Below are positions 35,027 through 42,367 of a stretch of DNA of 64,000 bases, one piece after another. Source of the stretch: Paraburkholderia fungorum (lineage in GTDB: Bacteria > Pseudomonadota > Gammaproteobacteria > Burkholderiales > Burkholderiaceae); NCBI RefSeq assembly GCF_902833645.1, contig NZ_CADFGE010000015.1, positions 215,464 to 279,463 on the forward strand, written 5' to 3'. The notes beneath the pieces were generated by a model. The model did no database searches. It saw only the letters and a list, made by a program, of their open reading frames with translations, and was not told the origin of the DNA. Position 1 is the first letter of the stretch. The number at the start of each line of letters is the position of its first letter. The translations under genes were made by a program, and so were the position numbers.

Positions 35027-35752
35027 TTAGCGCATGGTCATCGCGTCGGCGGCGCGCATCAGGCGACGAGTACGAGCATCGCCCGCGACGACAAAGTGCT
35101 GGCGCTGCGCCGTCCACGTCAGCAAGCGGATTTCACCGATACGGCGGGCGGTCCACTGCGGCTGTGCGTGTGCAAACAGTGCCAGGGTGGACATCACCAC
35201 GACGGGCTGATTGTCTTCGTTCAGATAGACGAATTCGTTGGCGCGTTGGAACGGGCCGAGCGATAGGGCCCTTTGATCCACGAGCCGCAGCCCTATCGCG
35301 GCGAGTCCGGGTGCGGACAAATCCGTTCGCGTCGGCGACGCGGCGGGATAGGGCGCGGCGGCGATTTCCGCCAACGCCATCACGGCGGCATTGTCGAGCG
35401 CCTGCCTGGACACCTGGGTGGCGGCAAGCCAGCCGCTCGCGGCCGCCAGCGCCAGAACCAGCGCTGCGAGTGTGTTGAAGACCTTGCCCGGACGCTTCGC
35501 GGCTTTCAGCCGGCCGGGCACGCCGTGCGCTCCCTCTGCGCGGTTCGAAACGGGTTCGCCGGTGGTCTGGAAGGCTTGCTGCATCTGTGCGTTCAATCTC
35601 CCGTAGAACGCCACCCGGCGTGCCTCCGCCGGATCCTTGCCCAGATAGTCCCGCAGAAACGCGGCGCGTTCCGGGCTCAGCGTGCCATCGGCGTAGGCCT
35701 GAATATCGGCTTCGGAAAGCGGCGAGTCGGAGGGGGCGTCGGTTGAGGTCAT
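35027..35752 (-). CDS. Second anti-sigma-like membrane protein without an adjacent sigma gene
   Basis: A 241-residue protein with the same plan as the anti-sigma factor at 33538: an N-terminal helical domain (SEADIQAYADGTLSPERAAFLRDYL), one membrane span (TLAALVLALAAASGWLAA, about residues 93-110) and a periplasmic tail ending in VLIW-like strands (LLTWTAQRQHFVVAGD). The HAYVDGTLS/QAYADGTLS match between the two N-termini is clear. No sigma gene accompanies it, so it probably tunes the ECF factor encoded downstream. It has its own predicted ECF promoter at 35791. Confidence 0.8.
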   Translation of the reverse strand: MTSTDAPSDSPLSEADIQAYADGTLSPERAAFLRDYLGKDPAEARRVAFYGRLNAQMQQAFQTTGEPVSNRAEGAHGVPGRLKAAKRPGKVFNTLAALVLALAAASGWLAATQVSRQALDNAAVMALAEIAAAPYPAASPTRTDLSAPGLAAIGLRLVDQRALSLGPFQRANEFVYLNEDNQPVVVMSTLALFAHAQPQWTARRIGEIRLLTWTAQRQHFVVAGDARTRRLMRAADAMTMR

Positions 35753-35790
35753 GGTGTCGGCGTGCGTCGGATTTCAGCTAGCAAACGGCA

Positions 35791-35816
35791 AACACGCGCT
35801 GAGGCGGTTTTATTCC
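35791..35816 (-). promoter_or_regulatory. Predicted ECF promoter of the second anti-sigma gene
   Basis: Minus strand: GGAAT (35812-35816), 15-base spacer, CGTGTT (35791-35796). It lies about 40 bases before the start codon. Confidence 0.75.
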
Positions 35817-35852
35817 CCGGTTGAAGTTTGTTTTTTTCGAAGCGTCAAAGCA

Positions 35853-35877
35853 GGAATAAAAACCGCCAGCCTGTGGT
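35853..35877 (+). promoter_or_regulatory. Predicted ECF promoter of the second DUF4148 gene
   Basis: Plus strand: GGAATAAA (from 35853), then TGTGGT (35872-35877) at matching spacing; five of six bases agree with CGTGTT. Spacer sequence also resembles the divergent site at 35791. Confidence 0.65.
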
Positions 35878-35919
35878 TTTCCCTCATGCGAACCCGCACA
35901 AAACTCTCTGGAGTTCATC

Positions 35920-36189
35920 ATGAAGAAGATCGCTTTTGCCGCATTGTCCGTTGTGATTCTTGCCGCTTCATCGAGCGTCTTTGCCGAGGGCAAGACACGT
36001 GCTCAGGTGTACCAGGAATTGATCGAAGCCCAACAGAACGGCCTTGATTACGTCACCGATGCATCGTACCCGGATGTGAGTCCCGTCTTTGCCCAGCAGG
36101 TCGAGCACAACAAGCAGGCGCTTGCCGCAAAGGCGGCCGCCGCGAGCCATGTCGCGGGCGGCAGCGCGGCGACGGGCAACGCCAATTGA
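35920..36189 (+). CDS. DUF4148 secreted protein (second copy)
   Basis: An 89-residue protein: signal peptide (MKKIAFAALSVVILAASSSV, cleavage near FAEG), then the DUF4148 motif (KTRAQVYQELIEAQQNGLDYV...YPDVSPVFAQQVEHNKQ) and an Ala/Gly-rich tail. Shorter than the copy at 26731. Its place behind an ECF-type promoter, divergent from the second anti-sigma gene, suggests induction with the envelope/oxidative response. Function of the family is unknown. Confidence 0.88.
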   Translation: MKKIAFAALSVVILAASSSVFAEGKTRAQVYQELIEAQQNGLDYVTDASYPDVSPVFAQQVEHNKQALAAKAAAASHVAGGSAATGNAN

Positions 36190-36195
36190 AGGGAT

Positions 36196-36229
36196 CGATA
36201 TCCGGCGCGAACGGACGCGCCGGATATCG
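36196..36229 (+). terminator. Perfect 14-bp inverted repeat, probable terminator
   Basis: CGATATCCGGCGCG (36196-36209) and CGCGCCGGATATCG (36216-36229) with a six-base loop lie just after the DUF4148 stop and immediately before the next ECF promoter. No T-run follows, so it could also be a protein-binding site. Confidence 0.55.
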
Positions 36230-36232
36230 GAT

Positions 36233-36257
36233 GGAATAGATCGCTGAATTCGGTGTT
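36233..36257 (+). promoter_or_regulatory. Predicted ECF promoter of the catalase-like/cytochrome b561 operon
   Basis: GGAAT (36233-36237), 15-base spacer, GTGTT (36253-36257), about 40 bases before the GTG start. It matches the sigma-operon promoter in both boxes and spacing. Confidence 0.65.
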
Positions 36258-36296
36258 CACCGATGAGTGCATCTTTCCGGGCGTCAAGGAGTCGTA

Positions 36297-37388
36297 GTGA
36301 CAAAACCATCCGTTCCCCATTCTGAACCCTTATGCGTGCCATGCCGGCTTGCCGCGATCGGCGCGCTCGTCGCTGTCCTTGCCGGCGGCTTCGCTTATAC
36401 CGCGGGCTGGCTGACGCCCGCGCGGCTCACTGCGCCGCGTTTCATCAATACCTTCGAAGCGGTGGCCGGGCAGCCCCATCCGGGCTACCGCCGCAACCAT
36501 GCAAAAGGCCTGTGCGTGGCCGGCTATTTCGACAGTAACGGCAACGGCACGGCGCTATCGCGCGCCGCCGTGTTCGCCGCCGGCCGCACGCCGGTCACGG
36601 GCCGCTTTGCGGTGCCGGGCGGCAACCCGTCGGCGCCCGACACCAGCTCTCCGGTGCGCAGTATGGCTTTGCTGTTTCAATTGCAGAACGGCGAGCAATG
36701 GCGCACGGGAATGAATTCCACACCCGTATTCGCGGTTCATACGCCCGAGCAGTTCTATCAGCAACTGGTGGCGGCGAAACCCGATGCCGTGACCGGCAAA
36801 CCGAATCCAGCCAGACTGAAAGCGTTTTACGACGCGAATCCGGAAACCAGACCGTTTCAGGCATGGGTGAAAGCGCATCCGCCGTCATCGAGTCTGGCGA
36901 ACGCCGCGTACTACAGCATCAATGCATTCTGGTTTACCGACGGTGCCGGCAACAAGCGTGCCGTGCGTTGGGCCATGGTGCCCGAAACGCCGTACGCGCC
37001 GATCACCGATGCACAAAAAACCGAAAAGAATTTTCTCGCGGCCGATCTCGATCAGCGCCTGCAAACCGGACCGCTGCGCTGGCATCTGATTCTGACAGTC
37101 GCGCAGCCGGGCGATCCCATCGACGACGCAACGATGCAATGGCCCGACGATCGTCAGCATATCGATGCCGGCACGCTGGTGATCGATCGTTCGACGTCGC
37201 AGGAAGACGGTACGTGCCGCGACGTCAATTTCGATCCGACCATCTTGCCGACGGGTATTCGTCCGTCGAACGATCCGCTGCTCGCGGCACGCTCGGCGGC
37301 TTACGCGTTGTCCTATCAGCGCCGCACGCGCGAAGAAACGCTGCATCCCGAGATCCATCAAGCACGGAAAAACGGAGGCCAGTCATGA
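36297..37388 (+). CDS. Catalase-family peroxidase, SrpA-like, membrane-anchored or periplasmic
   Basis: A 363-residue protein of the small catalase-related family. The GTG start is five bases after AAGGAG. One hydrophobic N-terminal segment (LAAIGALVAVLAGGFAYTAGWL) should anchor or export it. The distal His lies in RRNHAKGLCVAGYF, the Asn-type residue in the central FWFTDGAGNK region, and the proximal heme Tyr in ARSAAYALSYQRR. It should remove peroxides outside the cytoplasm, with electrons likely from the cytochrome b561 whose gene overlaps by four bases. Confidence 0.88.
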   Translation: MTKPSVPHSEPLCVPCRLAAIGALVAVLAGGFAYTAGWLTPARLTAPRFINTFEAVAGQPHPGYRRNHAKGLCVAGYFDSNGNGTALSRAAVFAAGRTPVTGRFAVPGGNPSAPDTSSPVRSMALLFQLQNGEQWRTGMNSTPVFAVHTPEQFYQQLVAAKPDAVTGKPNPARLKAFYDANPETRPFQAWVKAHPPSSSLANAAYYSINAFWFTDGAGNKRAVRWAMVPETPYAPITDAQKTEKNFLAADLDQRLQTGPLRWHLILTVAQPGDPIDDATMQWPDDRQHIDAGTLVIDRSTSQEDGTCRDVNFDPTILPTGIRPSNDPLLAARSAAYALSYQRRTREETLHPEIHQARKNGGQS

Positions 37389-37954
37389 GGCAGACGCACG
37401 CACATTTCAGTCCGCTCGCGCGCGTTCTGCACTGGACGATGGCGCCGCTGATCGTCGCGATGCTGTTTATCGGGGTGGCGATGGTCGCGACGGTGTCGCA
37501 TGCGCATAACACGTTGATCGCAATTCACAAGCCGCTTGGCATTGCGTTGCTGCTGCTGGTGGTGCTGCGCGCGAGCTTGCGTATCAGGCGCGGCACGCCG
37601 CCGCTGCCGCAGGACATGCCGGCGCCGCAGCGCATCGCCGCCAGGCTGTCGCATCTCGTTCTCTATGCGCTGATGGCGGCGATGCCATTGATCGGCTGGG
37701 CGATGTTGTCCGCAGCGGGCTATCCGGTCGCGCTATATGGTCCGCTGCATTTGCCGCCGATCGCGCCGCACAACGTCGAACTGTTCGCGGTACTGCGCGC
37801 GTTGCACACGTGGCTCGCATTCGCGCTGTTTGCCACCGTGCTGCTGCATCTGGCGGCAGCGCTGTTTCATGGGCTGATCCGCCGCGACGGGGTGTTCTCG
37901 AGTATGGCGCGCGGCGGCCGTCAGCTCTTCACCCGTTCCGAGCGCGGATCATAA
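37385..37954 (+). CDS. Cytochrome b561
   Basis: A 189-residue inner-membrane di-heme protein with four spans. Heme-ligating His candidates are in RVLHWTMAP, AIHKPLGIALLLLVVLR, LHTWLAFALF and LLHLAAALFHG. It should carry electrons between quinol and the periplasmic catalase-like partner. The ATG overlaps the previous stop. Its last 34 bases overlap the end of the convergent dehydrogenase gene. Confidence 0.92.
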   Translation: MRQTHAHFSPLARVLHWTMAPLIVAMLFIGVAMVATVSHAHNTLIAIHKPLGIALLLLVVLRASLRIRRGTPPLPQDMPAPQRIAARLSHLVLYALMAAMPLIGWAMLSAAGYPVALYGPLHLPPIAPHNVELFAVLRALHTWLAFALFATVLLHLAAALFHGLIRRDGVFSSMARGGRQLFTRSERGS

Positions 37955-40425
37955 GGCGCTTTCAGATGCACGGTTGCCGGCAGCAGATCGCCGGCGACGT
38001 CGATCATGTATTGTCCGCCGTTCAGATACGCCGCATCGGCGATGCCGTCCGGATTGTTGATGTAGCCCATCGCAACAGGACAGCCGAGCGTGTGCCCGAA
38101 CGCCGCCGAACTGACGAAGCCGACGGGCTTGCCGTCACGCAGAATCGCTTCGCCGCCCCACAGCATGCGATCGGCGGCGCCGTCCGCGGTGAGCACGACC
38201 ATGCGTCGACGCAGCGGTTCGGCGCGTAATTTCAGCAAAGCATCGCGGCCACGGAACGGAATGTCCTTGTTGAGCTTGCACGCGAACGACAGACCGGCTT
38301 CGAATGGATTGGTGTCCGGCGTCAACTCGCGGCTCCACGCGCGATAGCCTTTCTCGATACGCAAAGAATCGATGGCGTAATAGCCTGCGTTGACGAGACC
38401 GAACGCCTTGCCCGCGGCATGCAGTGTTTCGTAGACGCCCACCGCGAATTCCACGGGCACGTACAACTCCCAGCCGAGTTCGCCGACGTAGGTCAGCCGC
38501 GTGGCGCGCACCGTCGCGTAGCCGAGATCGATCTCGCGGCTCTGGCCGAACGCAAACGCCTCGTTGCTCCAGTCGGCTTTCGACACGCTTTGCAGCAGTT
38601 CGCGCGAGCGCGGACCCATCACGGCCAGCACCGCGTACTGGCCGGTGACGTCGACCAGCGTGCAGTGTTTGTCGTGGGGGATCGACTTCTCGATGTAGTC
38701 GAAATCGCGCGTAGTTTGCGCCGAGCCGGAGACGATCAGATACTGGTCGTCGGCAAGGCGGGTCAGCGTGAAGTCGGACTCGTACGTGCCACGCTCGTTG
38801 AGCATGCCGGTATAGACGGTGGTGCCGGGCGGTACGGCAACGTCGTTGGTGACGATGCCTTGCAGCACGCTTTCTGCATCACGTCCCTTGACCAGAAATT
38901 TGGAGAACGACGTCATGTCGAACAGCGCGACGCCTTCACGGCACGCGCGATGTTCGGCGCCGCTCCACGGCAGCCAGTTCTGCTGGCCGAACGCGTAGTC
39001 GATCCGAGCTTCGGCGGGCGTCGGCGCGAAGAAGTTGGCGCGTTCCCAGCCCATCTTGCTGCCGAAGCAGGCGCCATTGTCACGAAGCAGGGAGTACAGC
39101 GGCGAGCGGCGAAATGGCCGCGCGCTGTCGAGTTCACGATTTGGCCACGGCATCGCATAGTGCAGGCCAAGCGTTTCCTTCACGCGATCGTGCAGCCACG
39201 TGTCGTTGCCGTTAAAGCGCGCAAAGCGGCGGATGTCGACCGGCCACAGGTCCATCGTAGGTTCGCCCGCGACGATCCATTCGGCGAGCGCCATGCCCGC
39301 GCCACCCGCCGAGGCAATACCCATCGAGTTGAAACCCGCGCCGACGAAAAAGCGCCGCAATTCGGGCGCTTCGCCGAGCATAAAATTGTTATCCGGCGTG
39401 AACGACTCCGGGCCGTTGTAGAACTGTTTAACCTGCGCTGTCTGGAGCGCGGGCACGCGTTGCAGCGCATTTTCCATCAGGATTTCGAACTGATCCCAAT
39501 CATCGGGCAGCAACTGGAATTCGAAATTCTCCGGGATGCCGTTCATGCCCCACGGCTTCGCATTCGGCTCGAAGCCGCCCATCACGAGACCGCCCACTTC
39601 TTCCTTGAAGTAGATGAAGCCGTCCGGGTCGCGCATCACCGGCAGGTCCGGATGCACGCCGGCAATGCGCTCGGTGACGATGTAGTAGTGCTCGGCCGAA
39701 TGTAGCGGCACCGTGACGCCGCACAGGCGGCCCACCGCTTTTGCCCACTGGCCCGCGCAATTCACGACGATATCCGCGCTGAGCGTGCCTTCTTCGCCAT
39801 CCTTGTTGCGCCACGCGAGGCCGCTGACTTCGCGTGCACCGGTTGTGCCGTTGGCCTTGTCTTCGAGCGCGGTGCGCGTATGGATCGCCGTGACGCGAGT
39901 GTTCTCGACGATGCGCGCGCCGCGTGTGCGAGCCCCACGTGCAAGCGCCTGGGTCAGGTCGGTGGGATTCGCTTTGCCGTCGCCTGGCAGCCAGACGGCG
40001 CCGAGCAGGTCGTCGGTGCGCATCACCGGCCATAGATCGCCGGCTTCCTTGGGACTGATCACGTCGCACGCCACGCCGTAGGCGCGCGCGACGGCGGCGG
40101 TGCGCTTGAGTTGCGTCATCCGCTCGGTCGTGCGCGCGACCGACAGCGAGCCACACTGCTTCCAGCCGGTCGCGAGGCCGGTGTCGGCTTCGAGTTCGGC
40201 GTAGAGCGCAGTCGAGTAGCGGATCAGTTTGGTCATGCTTTCCTGCGCGCGCAACTGGCCGACGAGGCCGGCCGCGTGCCAGGTCGTACCGCACGACAGT
40301 TGACCCTGTTCCAGCAGCACCACATCGGTCCAACCCAGCTTGGTGAGGTGATAGGCGACCGAACAGCCAATAATGCCGCCCCCGACAATGACGACGCGAG
40401 CGTGGGTGGGGATGGGTGTGGACAT
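37921..40425 (-). CDS. Dimethylglycine/sarcosine dehydrogenase-like flavoprotein (FAD + GcvT domains)
   Basis: An 834-residue enzyme. Residues 1-400 are a DAO-type FAD domain starting with VVIVGGGIIGCSVAYHL; TTWHAAGL holds the His that binds FAD covalently in mammalian dimethylglycine dehydrogenase. A short linker domain and two GcvT-like folate domains (from about residue 430; ESDFTLTRLADDQYLI, GELGWELYVPVEFA, KLNKDIPFRGRDALL) complete it. It should demethylate an N-methyl glycine compound and hand the one-carbon unit to tetrahydrofolate. No glycine-betaine genes adjoin, so the exact substrate is open. Confidence 0.92.
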   Translation of the reverse strand: MSTPIPTHARVVIVGGGIIGCSVAYHLTKLGWTDVVLLEQGQLSCGTTWHAAGLVGQLRAQESMTKLIRYSTALYAELEADTGLATGWKQCGSLSVARTTERMTQLKRTAAVARAYGVACDVISPKEAGDLWPVMRTDDLLGAVWLPGDGKANPTDLTQALARGARTRGARIVENTRVTAIHTRTALEDKANGTTGAREVSGLAWRNKDGEEGTLSADIVVNCAGQWAKAVGRLCGVTVPLHSAEHYYIVTERIAGVHPDLPVMRDPDGFIYFKEEVGGLVMGGFEPNAKPWGMNGIPENFEFQLLPDDWDQFEILMENALQRVPALQTAQVKQFYNGPESFTPDNNFMLGEAPELRRFFVGAGFNSMGIASAGGAGMALAEWIVAGEPTMDLWPVDIRRFARFNGNDTWLHDRVKETLGLHYAMPWPNRELDSARPFRRSPLYSLLRDNGACFGSKMGWERANFFAPTPAEARIDYAFGQQNWLPWSGAEHRACREGVALFDMTSFSKFLVKGRDAESVLQGIVTNDVAVPPGTTVYTGMLNERGTYESDFTLTRLADDQYLIVSGSAQTTRDFDYIEKSIPHDKHCTLVDVTGQYAVLAVMGPRSRELLQSVSKADWSNEAFAFGQSREIDLGYATVRATRLTYVGELGWELYVPVEFAVGVYETLHAAGKAFGLVNAGYYAIDSLRIEKGYRAWSRELTPDTNPFEAGLSFACKLNKDIPFRGRDALLKLRAEPLRRRMVVLTADGAADRMLWGGEAILRDGKPVGFVSSAAFGHTLGCPVAMGYINNPDGIADAAYLNGGQYMIDVAGDLLPATVHLKAPYDPRSERVKS

Positions 40426-40559
40426 ATGTGGAAATAAGTTGAATTAACGCGCGTAGATTGCAACAAAACTTGACAAAAAGCAACGACCGATTTGGCTCGC
40501 GAGGGGTCAAAGGATGCGGGTGATGCGTTGGTAAGCAGACGGCAAAACTATCTTTTAAT

Positions 40560-40572
40560 AACCAAGTAGGTT
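40560..40572. promoter_or_regulatory. Candidate MqsA operator
   Basis: AACC-N5-GGTT just upstream of mqsR, close to the AACCT-N3-AGGTT palindrome bound by E. coli MqsA. One such site is visible. Confidence 0.65.
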
Positions 40573-40592
40573 AATATTCACCGGAGGCGAGA

Positions 40593-40889
40593 TTGGAAAA
40601 AAGTACGCCTCATTGCAAGCTGGCCGAGGTTCAAAGCTTGGCGCGTGCGGGGAACATCAGAATCACGAAATCGGCCGTGATTGGAGCCGCGGCACTTGGC
40701 CTCGGACCCGCGGCAATCGTCGAGACATTGCTGTCGCTCGAGCGCGGGAATTTTCGAAAAAGCATGACCACGTACGCGGACCATCGGGTCTGGCAGGACG
40801 TCTACTGTGCCGTCACGGAAGCAGGCATGGTCTATTTGAAATTGACGGTGATCGACGACGTTCTTGTCGTGTCATTCAAGGAGTGGTGA
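40593..40889 (+). CDS. mqsR: MqsR mRNA interferase toxin
   Basis: A 98-residue RelE-fold RNase, the same length as E. coli MqsR. Lys56, Gln68, Tyr81 and Lys96, which I recall as catalytic in E. coli, fall at identical positions (RKS, WQD, VYL, FKE). It cuts mRNA in the absence of antitoxin. The start is a TTG preceded by CCGGAGG at the right spacing. Toxin-first order with mqsA two bases downstream is the family norm. Confidence 0.93.
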   Translation: MEKSTPHCKLAEVQSLARAGNIRITKSAVIGAAALGLGPAAIVETLLSLERGNFRKSMTTYADHRVWQDVYCAVTEAGMVYLKLTVIDDVLVVSFKEW

Positions 40890-40891
40890 GC

Positions 40892-41293
40892 ATGAAATGC
40901 CCGAACTGCGGCGCGGCCGAACTGGTGCGCGATACGCGCAATATGCGCTATGTCTACAAGGGCGAGACGGCTGTATTCGAAGCCGTCACGGGTGACTATT
41001 GTCCGGCGTGTGACGAGGCGGTGCTCGACATCGACGAAGCCACACGCACCGGGCAAATGATGCTGGCTTTCAACAAAGAGGTGAATGCCTCGCAAGTGGA
41101 TCCTGCCTTCATTGCCGCTGTGCGCAAGAAGCTCGATCTGGACCAGCGCGAGGCAGCGGAGATTTTCGGCGGGGGGGTGAACGCCTTTTCGCGCTACGAA
41201 AATGGCAAGACCCGGCCGCCGCTCGCTCTAATCAAACTGTTGAAAGTGCTGGACCGGCATCCGGAGCTGCTGGAAGAAGTCAGGGCGAGTTGA
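40892..41293 (+). CDS. mqsA: MqsA antitoxin and autorepressor
   Basis: A 133-residue protein. The N-terminal zinc domain has two CxxC pairs (CPNCG, then YCPACD) and binds MqsR. The C-terminal half is an XRE-type helix-turn-helix (LDLDQREAAEIFGGGVNAFSRYENGKTRPP), which binds the operon palindrome. A ribosome site (AAGGAG) lies within the mqsR tail. Confidence 0.95.
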   Translation: MKCPNCGAAELVRDTRNMRYVYKGETAVFEAVTGDYCPACDEAVLDIDEATRTGQMMLAFNKEVNASQVDPAFIAAVRKKLDLDQREAAEIFGGGVNAFSRYENGKTRPPLALIKLLKVLDRHPELLEEVRAS

Positions 41294-41398
41294 GCGTTGC
41301 CATCCGGATTGTGGGTTTGTATGGAAATGCGTTGGGTTTTCTTGGCGAATAATGAGGGTGTTTGCTAGACTGGGCGCTGCCATCCTGATCCGTACCCT

Positions 41399-42178
41399 AT
41401 GTTCTCTACCCAACGCCAAGCCGAAATCCTGCGACTCGTCCGCGAGCAGCGCACCTGCACGATTACCGATCTGGCGGGCCGTTTCGAGGTTTCCGACGAA
41501 ACCATCCGCCGCAATATCAAGCCGCTGATCGCCGACGGCCTGCTCATCAAGGTTCATGGCGGCATCATGGTGCCCGAGCGTCTCGACGAGCCGCCGTTCC
41601 AGCGGCGCATGGTGGCAAGCCGCGAAGGCAAGCAGGCGATTGGCGCGCGCATTGCTGAACTGGTGCGGGACGGTGACTCGCTGATCCTCGAGGGCGGCAC
41701 CACCTGTCTGCATATCGCTCAGGCGCTCACTGCGCGTTCCCGCCTCACGGTGGTGACCAATTCAATCGAAGTGGCTCGCGTGCTGGCGCCGCGCAACGGC
41801 AACCGTGTGTTCATCGCGGGAGGCGAACTGCGTCCCGACGACTCCGCCTCCTTCGGCGACAGCGTGCTGGCGTTCCTGCGCCAGTTCCACGTGCGCTACG
41901 CGATCGTCTCGGTCACGGCGATCGACATGCAGGGCCGTTTCATGGACGCGCTGCCAGGCGACGTCGCGTTTTCGCTCGCGGCCTTTGCGCAGGCCGAGCA
42001 GCGCGTGGTCGCGGCGGATCACGCGAAATTCGGCCATAGCGCGCTAGTTCACGCGTTCGGCGCGGACGCGGTCGATCTGCTGGTGACCGACGAGGCGCCG
42101 GCGCCCGCACTCGCTCAGGTGTTCGCGGCGGCGGGCCTGGAGGTCCGTGTCGGGGCGTCAAGCGATCCCTCGCTCTAG
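41399..42178 (+). CDS. DeoR-family transcriptional regulator
   Basis: A 259-residue protein. The N-terminal winged helix has VSDETIRRNIKPLIADGLLIKVHGGI, and the sensor domain LEGGTTCLHIAQAL and VVAADHAKFGH. It is a paralog of the regulator at 1364, with the same layout. No sugar-catabolic gene adjoins; a helicase gene follows after 189 bases. Target unknown. Confidence 0.9.
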   Translation: MFSTQRQAEILRLVREQRTCTITDLAGRFEVSDETIRRNIKPLIADGLLIKVHGGIMVPERLDEPPFQRRMVASREGKQAIGARIAELVRDGDSLILEGGTTCLHIAQALTARSRLTVVTNSIEVARVLAPRNGNRVFIAGGELRPDDSASFGDSVLAFLRQFHVRYAIVSVTAIDMQGRFMDALPGDVAFSLAAFAQAEQRVVAADHAKFGHSALVHAFGADAVDLLVTDEAPAPALAQVFAAAGLEVRVGASSDPSL

Positions 42179-42367
42179 GCGAAGCCAGGCCATCGGCCCT
42201 TCGTACCGCGTTCAAAACCGTCTCCACAGCCCATTGCCGTCAACGCGTAAAATGGCCGGTTATCACGGGCAATCGTGCCGGGCCGCGATCGCACCGGCAG
42301 GCGCTGTACACCGTCTGCCGCGTCCGCGCATGGTTGCCCCCGCCGGCTTGAATAGGGATGGGTCCTG

